64,000 nucleotides of DNA, taken from contig NZ_JACIGK010000004.1 in the NCBI RefSeq assembly GCF_014197915.1, positions 62,001 to 126,000 on the forward strand, in the 5' to 3' direction. The translations under genes were made by a program, and so were the position numbers. Below, piece by piece: positions 36,830 to 45,984 of this stretch (the stretch's first letter is position 1; every line of letters starts with the position of its first letter). Under the pieces are notes generated by a model. The model saw only the letters and a list, made by a program, of their open reading frames with translations, was not told the origin of the DNA and did not search any database. The DNA comes from Roseospira visakhapatnamensis (lineage in GTDB: Bacteria; Pseudomonadota; Alphaproteobacteria; Rhodospirillales; Rhodospirillaceae).

Positions 36830-37798
36830 TCAGGCTCCCTTGAAGACGGTCAAGTTCCACGTCCCGGCCGTCAGGCTGGCATGGGACGCGGCGGCGTTGG
36901 TGAGGCGGAGGGTGATGGTGTCGGACGCCGACACCCAGGCGTGCCAGGACAGGCGGGCATTCAGGCCGGCCGGTGGACTGGCCGTGACGGTGTCCCCAGG
37001 CGACGCGCCCGGAACAGAACCGGTGACGTCCGCGTGAGAGAGAGACGAGACGCTGGTGACGGAGACCTCTGCCGTACCGGTGAGGACGCGGCCGGACAGG
37101 GCCGCCACGGCACCCGCCGTGTCCTCGCCCCCGCTGGCCAGGGCGTCGATCTCGGCGCCGACGTAGGCCGCGACCATGTCCCAGGCCGTGGTGGCCAGCA
37201 GCCAGTGCCCGGTGGTGGTGGCGAAGCAGATCTCGCCGTCGTCGGGCGGTCCGCTTCCCGGCGCCCACTGGAACATCCCCAGCCGCGACACCAGGGCCAG
37301 CGCCCCCTCCGGCCCCTCCAGCGCGCGCAGGCCGGCGCGGTCCCCGTAGGCCACGGTGATGGTCTGCGGCGCCATCTCGTAATAGGTGCCGGCCGCGTTG
37401 ACCTTGGGCACCATGCCGGCGGTGGCGGGGCTGGGATCGGGCACCGTGGCCCCGTCCACCGTCAGGGCGGCGGCCTCGGCCCGCACCGCCTGCCCGGTGG
37501 CCCGGTCGGCCTGGGTTTCGGCCTGGGTCGCGGACTGGATGGCCGCCGTGGCGCTGGCCGCCGCCTGGTCCACCGCGCCGGCCGAGGACGCGGCGTCCGC
37601 CGCCACCGCCTCGGTCAGGCGGGCCACGGCGCCGGTCATGGCGGCGGTGTCGTTCCAGGCGGCCGGACCGTTGGTCTGGTAGCCCAGGCCGTCGAGGCCA
37701 TAGGGATTGGCCGCCGGGTCATACCGCAGGCCGTTGTACTGGCCGCCGCGCGTGACGGCGGCCTCCTCTTCGGAACTCAGGGGCGACGTCTGGGGCAT
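36830..37798 (-). CDS. Phage tail fibre/tip protein
   Basis: A 322-residue protein. Residues about 45-115 are an Ala-rich helical stretch (AVAADAASSAGAVDQAAASA and on), typical of trimeric fibre stalks. The C-terminal ~90 residues are beta-rich (TGTAEVSVTSVSSLSHADVT, TWNLTVFKGA). No enzymatic motif seen. It lies between a tip-region protein and the repeat fibre in a gene string with almost no gaps, so the structural assignment rests mainly on context and composition. Confidence 0.65.
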   Translation of the reverse strand: MPQTSPLSSEEEAAVTRGGQYNGLRYDPAANPYGLDGLGYQTNGPAAWNDTAAMTGAVARLTEAVAADAASSAGAVDQAAASATAAIQSATQAETQADRATGQAVRAEAAALTVDGATVPDPSPATAGMVPKVNAAGTYYEMAPQTITVAYGDRAGLRALEGPEGALALVSRLGMFQWAPGSGPPDDGEICFATTTGHWLLATTAWDMVAAYVGAEIDALASGGEDTAGAVAALSGRVLTGTAEVSVTSVSSLSHADVTGSVPGASPGDTVTASPPAGLNARLSWHAWVSASDTITLRLTNAAASHASLTAGTWNLTVFKGA

Positions 37799-37799
37799 G

Positions 37800-38681
37800 T
37801 CAGATCACCTCGGTCAGCGACAGGGGCACGCCGTCGTAGCCGAGCGGCGTGGCGTAGGACTGAAGGGACAGGTCCGCGAAGCGGGCCAGGTAGGCGTCGC
37901 GCAGCCGGTGCAGGGCGTCGGCGGGGTTGGGCCACCAGAAGAACGGCGTGTCGCGGTCCAGTTGCCGGCGCATCTCCAGCCAGGTCCCCTTGGCCGCGTC
38001 GCGCGGCATGTAGGGGATGGCGCCCTCGAAGCGGCGGCCCTTGGGCCGGCGCCGGAAGGCGATGGCGCCGCCGTCGGATTCCTGGGCCAGCACCCGGCTC
38101 GCGTAGCCGTACTGGGCGCCCGCCTCCACGTTGACCGGCACCTGATGCTCGGAGGCCAGTTCCAGCAGCCCCACCTGCACGTGGCCGGCGGCGTTGGCGG
38201 TGTCGTCGATCGCCACCCGCACCGCGCCGGCGTAGTGGCGGCCGGGGATGCGCACCGGCAGGTGCCAGGGGTAGCCGGCGATCTCCTCGCCGGTGTAGGT
38301 GCGCCCCCACCAGCGGCCGCCGCCCCAGTCCACCTCGGCGGTGGTGAAGACCGCCGGCCAGGCGCGCTCGGTGGCCGTCGCCAGCACCGAGGTCATGGCC
38401 GCGTCCGCGTACAGCGTGACGGTCACCACCCCGCCCAGGTCGATGGTATGGCGGCACAGCACCACCAGCTCGACCCGGCGCGGGCGGTCGAACACGGCGG
38501 TCAGCACCGTGTCGGCCCGGGCCGCGCCGGCGCTGCGCCAGGGGCGCGACAGCGGCAGCACGCCGAGGTTGGACGCCGGATAGCCGGCGGCGGCGGAGGA
38601 CGCCCCGAAGGTCGCCCGCCCGGTCCAGCGCGGAAAGCCGACCACCGCGTTCCAGGCATTGGTCTCGAAGGGCACGGTCAT
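37800..38681 (-). CDS. Phage tail tip-region protein
   Basis: A 293-residue protein starting MTVPFETNAWNAVVGFP. Beta-rich, with PRRVELVVLCRHTIDLGG and GAIPYMPRDAAKGTWLEMRRQ, the latter style seen in tail-tip structural proteins of siphophages. It begins 7 nt after the preceding tip gene and ends 1 nt before the next start, so the module is tightly packed. No named family recognised. Confidence 0.6.
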   Translation of the reverse strand: MTVPFETNAWNAVVGFPRWTGRATFGASSAAAGYPASNLGVLPLSRPWRSAGAARADTVLTAVFDRPRRVELVVLCRHTIDLGGVVTVTLYADAAMTSVLATATERAWPAVFTTAEVDWGGGRWWGRTYTGEEIAGYPWHLPVRIPGRHYAGAVRVAIDDTANAAGHVQVGLLELASEHQVPVNVEAGAQYGYASRVLAQESDGGAIAFRRRPKGRRFEGAIPYMPRDAAKGTWLEMRRQLDRDTPFFWWPNPADALHRLRDAYLARFADLSLQSYATPLGYDGVPLSLTEVI

Positions 38682-38687
38682 CTGCTG

Positions 38688-40229
38688 TCATCCCCATACG
38701 GTCAGGTCGGCGGTCAGCGCCAGGACGTCCACGCGCAGGCGCGTGATGCGCATCACGCGGCCGGCCGCCAGGCCCAGGCCCGGCCAGGCGACGGTCACGC
38801 ACACCCCCAGGTCGAGCACGTCGACCAGCTCGGGCGTCAGGGCCACGGCCAGGGCGTAGCGGCGCCGCTCGGCGAACAGCGCCTGGCGGCGCGCCGCCTC
38901 CGCCTCGGCGTCGGCGCGTTCCTGGAAGGCGGTGTCGGCCTCCCGGGGCACGCTCATCGGATGGGCGTCGCGCACCGCCTCGTCCGTCGCCGTGGCCGTC
39001 AGCCAGGGGCGGGTCAGGCGCTCCTGGTCGTCCAGGGCCGCCCCGGCGATGGCGTTCTTGTCCAGCGGCGCGTGGTTGCGCGCGAAGCGCAGCGTCACCG
39101 TCCAGGGCTGGATGCCGCCGTCCTCGCGGCTGGTCCACAGCGGCTCGCAGGCCAGGATGTCGGCCTCGTCCACCGCCAGCGGGCGGTCCAGGTCGCCCCG
39201 GGCCAGGGTCAGGGCCGAATCGGCCGGGGCCTCCACCCGCCGCGCGCGCCAGACGCCGGCGGCGTCCTGCCAGACCCCGCAGCCCGCCCCCCCGGCGATG
39301 GCGCCGATGGCCTGGCCGAGGGGGGTGTCGCCGCGCCAGGCGCCGCCCACCGGGGCCGGCTGGGCCGCGTCCAGGTCCGCCAGATCGTCCGCCGCGAGCG
39401 TGATCCCGGCGCGCGCCGCCAGCGCCGCCAGCACCCCGGCCGTGGTGCGCTCGGCGGCCGTCGCGCCGCCCTCCACCGCCACCGTGACCGCGCCGTCGGT
39501 GGCCGAGCCGAAGCGCAGGTACGCGGGCTCCGTCTCCGAACCGCCGAACCAGTCCCAGGTGCCCGCCGCCGGCGTCCCGGCTTGAAGCGCCGCCAGCGTG
39601 TCCCGGCGCGTGCCCGGCGTGATGACCTGGCCGCGCACGCGGGCCTCGGTCAGGGTCACCGGCCCCCGGTCGCAGACGCACCAGATCTCGTCGGCCGCCA
39701 CCACCTGGTCGGCCGGCACGAACGGCACCCGGCCGGCCACCACCCACAGCGGCTGGTCGGTCAGCGCCTCCGGCCCCTCCAGGTCCCCGGTGCCGGCGTA
39801 GACCGCCGCCGACAGCGGCTGGTCGAGGGTGCTGGTGAAGGCATCGTGGATGCGCACCACCACCTCCGCGCCCGGGTCGATGCGCGCCGCGACGCCGGTG
39901 AACGCGACCCGGAAGGTGTCGTAGGCGGCGCCGTCGTCGCCGATCAGCACGCGCACCGGGCGGCCGTCGCGATGGTGGTCCCACAGCCAGTCCAGCCGGC
40001 CGTCGATGTTGGCGAGCCGGATCTCCCCGTGGTCGTGACCGCCGACGCCGAAGGCGGCGCCGTCGGCGAAGATCTCGCGGGTGACCACGGCCACCCCGCC
40101 CTCCAGCACCACGTCGTGGCAGGGTCCCGGGGCGGAGGGGTGCAGGTAGGGCGCGGTGGTCGCGCGCAGCACCACGTCCGCCGCCGCCACCGGGTCGCGG
40201 ACGGTGATTTCGATCAGCGCGATGAGCAT
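38688..40229 (-). CDS. Phage tail hub/tip protein
   Basis: A 513-residue protein directly after the tape measure gene; the two overlap by one base (TGATG). The N-terminal ~120 residues (IEITVRDPVAAADVVLRATT, GEIRLANIDGRLDWLWDHHRDGRPVRVLIGDD) and a central region with DEIWCVCDRG look like baseplate-hub/tip folds. The position after the tape measure is where siphophages encode Dit/Tal. Assignment from context, with no catalytic motif seen. Confidence 0.65.
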   Translation of the reverse strand: MLIALIEITVRDPVAAADVVLRATTAPYLHPSAPGPCHDVVLEGGVAVVTREIFADGAAFGVGGHDHGEIRLANIDGRLDWLWDHHRDGRPVRVLIGDDGAAYDTFRVAFTGVAARIDPGAEVVVRIHDAFTSTLDQPLSAAVYAGTGDLEGPEALTDQPLWVVAGRVPFVPADQVVAADEIWCVCDRGPVTLTEARVRGQVITPGTRRDTLAALQAGTPAAGTWDWFGGSETEPAYLRFGSATDGAVTVAVEGGATAAERTTAGVLAALAARAGITLAADDLADLDAAQPAPVGGAWRGDTPLGQAIGAIAGGAGCGVWQDAAGVWRARRVEAPADSALTLARGDLDRPLAVDEADILACEPLWTSREDGGIQPWTVTLRFARNHAPLDKNAIAGAALDDQERLTRPWLTATATDEAVRDAHPMSVPREADTAFQERADAEAEAARRQALFAERRRYALAVALTPELVDVLDLGVCVTVAWPGLGLAAGRVMRITRLRVDVLALTADLTVWG

Positions 40230-43200
40230 CAGGCGACCCTCGCGCCCTGTTCGCGGAGCGCCGTGGCCGTGGCCTCCGCCGCCCGCGCGACGCGGGCCGT
40301 GGTGGCCGCCTGCGTCTCGCCGCTCGCCGCCAGCAGGCGCAGCACCTGCCGCTGAAGCACCGCGTTCTCCTGGCGCAGCGCGCGCAACTCGGCCGTCAGC
40401 CCGGACAGGTCGACGACACCACCCAGCGCCGCCCGCGTCTGCTCGGCCGTGTAGACGCGCGCCGGGGCGTGGAAGTCCACCAGTTCCGGCCCCTCCTCGC
40501 CCACCAGCGCCCAGCCCGGAGGCGCCAGGCCGCCGGCCGCGAACGCGCGGCCCTCGTGCTGACCGAAGTCGCGCCAGTGCAGAAGCGCGGCCTCCTCCCG
40601 GGACGACGTGAGGTGGTCATACATGCCGTTCGCGATCGCGGCGTTGACGTCCGCGTTGTTGGCCAGGTAGGCCTCGGCGCGAGACAGGAAGTTGCCCTGT
40701 GAGAAGTCCAGACCGCCACCCCCAGACGCCCCCCCGCCTTGAGAACCCCCTCCGGTTCCGCCTCCCGCACCACCAGCCGCTGCAGCGGCCGAAACAGCCG
40801 CCTCCAGGGCCGCCAGCGCCTCGGTCAGGGTCTGCGTGCCGGACACCACGTTGTCGTTGATCAGGCCCAGGGCCACCAATTGGTCCTCGGCCGTCGCCAA
40901 CTGCTCCGCTGCGATCCGCGCGTGACGCTCGGCGACGCTCTCCACGGCCTGGGTGGAGGAGATGACCTCATCGAACACGCTCACGTATTGCGCCGAGGCC
41001 GTGCTGTAGACCTCGTTCGCGGCCTCCAGATAGGTCCGGGACAGAGACTCCAGCGCCGCCATGGCATCGGTGTCGCCCAGCTTCGCCCGGGCCAGGACGT
41101 CCTGGTACTGCACCTGCGCCTCGGTCAGGCGCTGGGTCGCGGTCAGCGGCGACAGGCCCGGATCGGTCATCAGCGACAGCCGGAAGGACCGCAGGGAGTC
41201 GACATAGCCCCGCATCGTCTCTTCCAGGTCCTCCAGCGCGGACCGCTCCGCCTCGTAGGCCGCCAGCACGTCGGCGCGCGCGACCGCCACCAGGGCCTGA
41301 TGCAGGCCGTCCACCACGACGTCGACGCCCTGGTACTGGTCGATCAGGGCGGTGATATCGGCGGCGGACATCTCGTCCACCAGGGCGGCGATCTCCGCCG
41401 TGTAGGTGCGCGTCACCACGGCGGCGTCCAGGCCGACGCCGGCCGCCTCCTCCAGCGCCGCCGCGTACTGATCGGCCACCCCGGACAGGTTCAGGTAGGG
41501 CGTGCCGGTGGCCCGGGCGTAGCGCTGCTCGTAGGTCCGCTCCAGGTCGGCGCGGCTCTGCTCCACCTCGTCGGCCAGCATCTTGAGGATGTTCGGGATG
41601 TCGCCGAAGGCCTCGGCCAGCGCGTCGGCGCCGTCGTGGGTCAGGGCGACGGTCTCCAGCCAGCCCTCCAGGGACCGCCGCACGGCCTCGGTCTCCGCCT
41701 CCGCCAGGCTGGCGAAGCCGGCCGCGCCGATGCTCTCGTCGGTCCAGCCGGCGGCCCCCATGACGGCGGAGAACTGGTCCCGCAGCCCCTCGGTCTGGCC
41801 GATGAACGCCTGGATTTCCGGCGCGACGGTGGTGGCCGCGTCCGCCAGGCCGACCAGCATCAGCGCCGACTGCTTCACCGCCGCGTCGGCCTCGGCCATG
41901 CGCTCGGGCATCAGCCGCGTGGTGGAGTCCAGGAACTCTTCGATGGACTCTTGCGACTGCTTCAGGCCGGCCACCATCTGGCCGCGCGCGGTCTCGCTGA
42001 AGGACACCACGCCGGCGGTCATGGCCTCGATGGCCTGGTCGAACTCCATCACGAAGGACAGGTCCGGCAGCACCGTTTCGATGTTTTCGGGCGTCACGTC
42101 CTGCAGGACCCGCGAGGCGTCGGGCATGTCCTCGAGGGCGCCGCCCAGGTGACGCAGGTAGAGGGATTGCGCCGCCTCCATGGTCGTGAAGTCGATGAAC
42201 TGACCGTCCTTGACGCTCGACACGTAGGGCTGGAGGTCCTGCGGTACCCGCGTGTGCGATGTGGTCAGGCGGAACTCGCCGTCGTCGGCGCTGATCGCCA
42301 TGTCCAGCGCGCCCGACAGCCGGGCGTCGGTCAGGTCCATGATCTGCTGGACGAAGGCCCCGAACGGATCCACCGCCGCCTGCTGCGCCGCCAGGTCGGT
42401 GTGCTTGCCGAAGTAGTTGCCGGTGCTGACCGTGCCGTCGGGATTGACGGTGATGTGCCCGCCGCCAGACGGATGCGGACGGGTGGGGGCGAAGATGCTC
42501 CCGAAGACACCCTCCAGGATGCTTCCGCCCAGCGCCACGAACGGCGCGAAAGGCTGGGCCCCGGGAATCAGCATCATGGCCCCGGCCGCCAGGTTTGCGG
42601 CACCGCTGAAGTACTGGCCGTTGGCGATGCCCAGGCCGCCGGAGATACCGTACATGCCGGCGCCGAAAAGTTGACCGCCGGAGATCGGTACACCCCCGCC
42701 GGACGTGCTGACGCCGCCGAGGCTGGCCGGGCCGGGCGACGGCGCGCCGGTCACCCCCGGCGTGTACATTGAGGACGACGAACCCCACACGAACCCGCCA
42801 TCGCCCCCGATGGTGAACAGCGGTTTGTTCACCCACGAGGGCAACATCCCGAAGGTATCGCCCGTCATCGGCAGCGAGATCGACGACAGGTCGAAGCCGG
42901 ACGGTGCCTGCTGGCCCGAGGGCACCAGCACGGTTTTTCCATCCGGTCCCACGGCGGGCTGATAGCCGGCAGGGACGTTCCCGGCTGTCGCCTGGGGCAC
43001 ACCGAACAGCGACGGCATCGAGCCCACCACGTAGTCCATGAGGACCGTCAACGGCTCGGCCAGCAGGCGCTGTTGCGTGTCGCGCAGGAAGCCCGCGATG
43101 ATGGCCTCCAGGCTGTCGACGCCCACGTCCCAGCCCTCGGTCATGCCGGTCATCAGGACCCCGGCGAGGGTATCGGCCGACTCGCCGGCGACCCGCTCAA

Positions 43201-44998
43201 CCTCGTCGAGGTAAGTTCGCAATCCCTGGGCGGCATCCTGGGTCCGCAGGGCCTCGGCATAGGTGTTGGCGCTGCTCCGCGCCGACTCCATCGCCTCGGC
43301 CTCACTCAGCCGGGCCTCGATCGCCGCCGTGTAGACCGCCGTTTCGTGCTCCTGTACGGCCCGGGCGATCTCGCGCTCGCGGGTCAGGCGCGCCAGGGCG
43401 TCGCCGCCGGCCAGGATCGCCGCCGTCTCCTCCTCGATCCGCCCCGGCGCGTCGGTCAGGCGGTCCAGTTCGGCCTGGGCCTCGGCCCGGATCGAGGCCA
43501 CATGCTCGTCCCGCGCCGTAACCAGGTTTTCGATAACCGCGATCTGGTCGCGGCCTGCGACGGTGACGGCGTCGATGGTCTCGACTTCGGCCCGGCTCGC
43601 GGCGGCGGCTGCGTTGGTGGTCTCGACCAGCGCCTTGCCTGACGTGACGGCACCGGTCGCCGCCTCGGTCTGGGCCGTGGTGGAGTCGGCAAGGACCATC
43701 ACCGCCTTGGCCTGCGCGCTGGTGGCGTCGGCGGCCGCGCCCAGGGTCTCGATCTGTGCCGTGCCCGAGACGGCGGCCGCGTCGAGCTGGTCCGCCAGGT
43801 TCTTCTGGGCATCGGCGGCGCCGGCCACCGCCTTGGTCTGGGCCGTGGCGGTTTCGGTGACGGCGGCGAGGGTGTCGCTGTCCACGGCGGCGGCGATGCC
43901 CAGTGCCTTGAAGTCGTCCTCGGTGCCCGCGCCCCGAAGCACGTTTTGACCTGAGGTGAGAAGATCGACGAGGTGCTGGTGGCCGACCACCTCACGCGCG
44001 GTATCAGACTGCGAGTCGAACCACTGACCGAACACATCAGGATTCGCCTCAACAAGATTTTTGATGTCTTCTATGACCTCTACAGATGAATGATTCATAT
44101 CTTCCATTTTTTCTGAAAGATTTTTTATTTGTTCATGTAAATCGAAGTAATATTCTGAATTGAAGTTGTCTTTGTATTTTTCATCTATGTGAAAGTATTG
44201 CATCAAATCATTTGCTTCGCCTTTCTGTTTAATGTGATTAGCTTGAAAATAAATTTCTTCCGCGAGAGAAATCCGTTTCTTTTCCAGTGTTTCAGTCTGA
44301 TACTCCAACTCGTCCTGAATCACGTTCTGTGCATTGATGACCCAGGGCTGGTCAGAGGATCCGGTGCCGTCGGCAACCGCAAGCATGGCCGAACGAGCGA
44401 CGGTGAGAGTCTCCACCACGTCACGTTCGGCCTGCTCCAGTTCTTGTTTGCGTCGGGCATCAAGCCAGTCACCCAACACCTCCGAGATGACCGCGCCCAC
44501 GACGACCTCTATCAAAAGCTTAGCGCCCTTTGACAAAAGCGGCACGATCGGAGCGCTCACGCTAAGCATGTGCACATCTGCCTCTTCCGGCCGGACGACG
44601 GCGTCCGACGGCGGCATGACCAGGGCGTGCGCCGTCGCGCGGCCCCGCAACACGGTCTGGGAGGTCATGACCCCGCTTTCGGTCCTGGCCACCTCGCGCG
44701 CGAAGGCCGTTTGCGCCTGCGTGGCGGCGACGATCGACTCCTGGGCCCGGGTGGCGGTCGTCTGGTATCGCGTCAGCGCCGCGTCGGCGCGGATCACCTG
44801 CGCCTCGGCCTGTGTCGTCGCCCGTGACAGGGGGGTCGCGGCGGCCTCCAGGCGCCGAAACGACGCCGAGGCGCGGGTGATGGCCCGCTCGATCCTGTCG
44901 GTGACACGCTCCGTCAGGCGCGCGGCGTCCTCGATGGCCCGGGTGTAGCGCGCCAGATCCGCCGTCAGCGTCACCTGAAGGCTGATATCCTCGACCAT
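40229..44998 (-). CDS. Tail tape measure protein
   Basis: A 1589-residue protein, the largest in the module, mostly coiled helices with Ala/Thr/Asp repeats, fixing tail length. A hydrophobic segment lies near residue 160 (KLLIEVVVGAVISEVLGDWL). The C terminus has the tape-measure ending ...AAGGLAPPGWALVGEEGPELVDF, preceded by a GQHEGRAF-type repeat. Start 44998 (MVEDISLQ) has GGGAGG upstream. Residues about 239-300 are encoded by DNA of only 29% G+C and are Lys/Asn/Tyr-rich, unlike the rest. At about 3 nt of gene per angstrom-scale residue it predicts a long flexible tail. Confidence 0.9.
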   Translation of the reverse strand: MVEDISLQVTLTADLARYTRAIEDAARLTERVTDRIERAITRASASFRRLEAAATPLSRATTQAEAQVIRADAALTRYQTTATRAQESIVAATQAQTAFAREVARTESGVMTSQTVLRGRATAHALVMPPSDAVVRPEEADVHMLSVSAPIVPLLSKGAKLLIEVVVGAVISEVLGDWLDARRKQELEQAERDVVETLTVARSAMLAVADGTGSSDQPWVINAQNVIQDELEYQTETLEKKRISLAEEIYFQANHIKQKGEANDLMQYFHIDEKYKDNFNSEYYFDLHEQIKNLSEKMEDMNHSSVEVIEDIKNLVEANPDVFGQWFDSQSDTAREVVGHQHLVDLLTSGQNVLRGAGTEDDFKALGIAAAVDSDTLAAVTETATAQTKAVAGAADAQKNLADQLDAAAVSGTAQIETLGAAADATSAQAKAVMVLADSTTAQTEAATGAVTSGKALVETTNAAAAASRAEVETIDAVTVAGRDQIAVIENLVTARDEHVASIRAEAQAELDRLTDAPGRIEEETAAILAGGDALARLTREREIARAVQEHETAVYTAAIEARLSEAEAMESARSSANTYAEALRTQDAAQGLRTYLDEVERVAGESADTLAGVLMTGMTEGWDVGVDSLEAIIAGFLRDTQQRLLAEPLTVLMDYVVGSMPSLFGVPQATAGNVPAGYQPAVGPDGKTVLVPSGQQAPSGFDLSSISLPMTGDTFGMLPSWVNKPLFTIGGDGGFVWGSSSSMYTPGVTGAPSPGPASLGGVSTSGGGVPISGGQLFGAGMYGISGGLGIANGQYFSGAANLAAGAMMLIPGAQPFAPFVALGGSILEGVFGSIFAPTRPHPSGGGHITVNPDGTVSTGNYFGKHTDLAAQQAAVDPFGAFVQQIMDLTDARLSGALDMAISADDGEFRLTTSHTRVPQDLQPYVSSVKDGQFIDFTTMEAAQSLYLRHLGGALEDMPDASRVLQDVTPENIETVLPDLSFVMEFDQAIEAMTAGVVSFSETARGQMVAGLKQSQESIEEFLDSTTRLMPERMAEADAAVKQSALMLVGLADAATTVAPEIQAFIGQTEGLRDQFSAVMGAAGWTDESIGAAGFASLAEAETEAVRRSLEGWLETVALTHDGADALAEAFGDIPNILKMLADEVEQSRADLERTYEQRYARATGTPYLNLSGVADQYAAALEEAAGVGLDAAVVTRTYTAEIAALVDEMSAADITALIDQYQGVDVVVDGLHQALVAVARADVLAAYEAERSALEDLEETMRGYVDSLRSFRLSLMTDPGLSPLTATQRLTEAQVQYQDVLARAKLGDTDAMAALESLSRTYLEAANEVYSTASAQYVSVFDEVISSTQAVESVAERHARIAAEQLATAEDQLVALGLINDNVVSGTQTLTEALAALEAAVSAAAAAGGAGGGTGGGSQGGGASGGGGLDFSQGNFLSRAEAYLANNADVNAAIANGMYDHLTSSREEAALLHWRDFGQHEGRAFAAGGLAPPGWALVGEEGPELVDFHAPARVYTAEQTRAALGGVVDLSGLTAELRALRQENAVLQRQVLRLLAASGETQAATTARVARAAEATATALREQGARVA
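44101..44280. other. AT-rich patch inside the tape measure gene
   Basis: By direct count 53 of 180 bases are G or C (29%) in an otherwise about 70% G+C window; the low-GC zone fades out on both sides over roughly 44020-44560. The reading frame stays open, encoding Lys/Asn/Tyr/Ile-rich residues. It is best explained as foreign DNA recombined in frame. Confidence 0.85.
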
Positions 44999-45015
44999 CG
45001 CCGACCTCCCACAAA

Positions 45016-45041
45016 GAAAAAGCCCCGCGCGGTGGCGGGGC
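45016..45041 (-). terminator. Intrinsic terminator-like hairpin before the tape measure gene
   Basis: Reading the minus strand: GCCCCGC, a 6-nt loop, GCGGGGC, then TTTTTC. It is between the GT stop (45096) and the tape measure start (44998). A terminator here would reduce expression of downstream tail genes relative to chaperone genes, or be read through by an antiterminator. Confidence 0.55.
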
Positions 45042-45095
45042 ATCAGGACAAGGGACGCGCCCGACAGGACACATCACGTCTTCTGTCGGACACTC

Positions 45096-45799
45096 TCAGG
45101 ACTCGGCGGCGCCCGGACCGCCGTGGGGCGTGCCTTGTGGCACGGCCACCGTCCTGGTGCCCCCGAACGCCCGGCGGAGGCGCGTGCCGATGTCCGGCGC
45201 CGGTCCCGTCGACGCAGGCGACGTCCGGTCCGGGGAGTCCCCCTCGGACGATCCCCAGGGGTTGGTTTTTTTGAGAAAATCGACCCTGCCATCCAGCGCC
45301 AGCAGGATGTAGGGCACGGGCACCGTCATGGCCTCGGCGTGGGACCAGCTCAGCCAGCCGGTGGCGAACTGGTAGAGGTGATCCCAGTACCGGGACAGGG
45401 TCAGACGTTTCCCGGGGCGGTCTCCCGCTCGTCGTCGCCGTCATCCGTGCCACCGGCGGTCGCGTCGTCGGGCGGCCGGAAGCCGTCGGCCATGCTGCCC
45501 AGATAGACGATCAGGGCGGTCAGCACGTCGCCCTTCTCGTCCATGCTGAGCCCGAACAGGATGTCCGCCAGGGCCTTAACATCGCGGTTCAGCACCTTGC
45601 CGCCACCACACACCAGGATGGCCTGGGCAACGGTCTTGCGGTTGAACTGCTGGACTTGGCGCATCGCCTCCAGGGGCGAGCCGAACGTGTTCTCGATGGC
45701 GTCGGCGGCGGCGAGGGTCTTGTGCAGCTCATAGACCTCGCCCTGGATGGTCAGGGTGTCGGGCCGCGCGAGCGCGCGGGTGTTGGACGGCTGGACCAT
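45096..45799 (-). CDS. Tail assembly chaperone GT fusion (predicted -1 ribosomal frameshift)
   Basis: Slippage by -1 at GGGAAAC (45413-45407) joins 131 residues of the G frame to 103 further residues ending at 45096, giving 234 residues. The -1 frame is open from the slip site through RLTLSRYWDHLYQFATGWLS to the stop, with no ATG needed. This is the lambda G/GT arrangement between tail tube and tape measure genes; GT coats the tape measure and recruits tube protein. The frame and heptamer are seen; the slippage itself is inferred. Confidence 0.75.
45401..45799 (-). CDS. Tail assembly chaperone G
   Basis: A 132-residue protein (MVQPSNTRALARPDTLTIQG, AAADAIENTFGSPLEAMRQVQQF, VKALADILFGLSMDEKG) ending in an acidic tail (DDGDDERETAPGNV). 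Size, position between the tube and tape measure genes, and the slippery heptamer three codons before the stop mark it as the gpG equivalent. It is the unshifted product of the GT gene. Confidence 0.78.
   Translation of the reverse strand: MVQPSNTRALARPDTLTIQGEVYELHKTLAAADAIENTFGSPLEAMRQVQQFNRKTVAQAILVCGGGKVLNRDVKALADILFGLSMDEKGDVLTALIVYLGSMADGFRPPDDATAGGTDDGDDERETAPGNV
45407..45413 (-). promoter_or_regulatory. Slippery heptamer GGGAAAC for -1 frameshift
   Basis: In the G frame the codons are CCG GGA AAC, so the heptamer has the X-XXY-YYZ register G-GGA-AAC needed for tandem slippage. Lambda uses GGGAAAG at the same place. The G stop follows one codon later. Confidence 0.8.
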
Positions 45800-45947
45800 G
45801 GAACTCCCTCATGGTGGGGTGGATGGAGGGACGGAGGCGGAGGAGCCGGGGCGCGACACGCCACCGGCCCCCGCCTGGAGACGTCCGGAAGGCGGGACGC
45901 CCCAACCGTCAGCAGGCCCCAAAAACAATGTCTTGTGCAGCGACGCT

Positions 45948-45976
45948 TGTACTCAAGGGTAAACCCCTCGAGTACA
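45948..45976 (-). other. Strong stem-loop after the tail tube gene
   Basis: Arms TGTACTC/GAGTACA are perfect; with one wobble pair and an inner AGGG/CCCT the stem reaches about 12 bp around loop GTTTA. It starts 9 nt after the tube stop, without an adjacent T-run. It may protect the 3' end of an abundant tube transcript or act as attenuator. Confidence 0.5.
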
Positions 45977-45984
45977 TCGCCACA

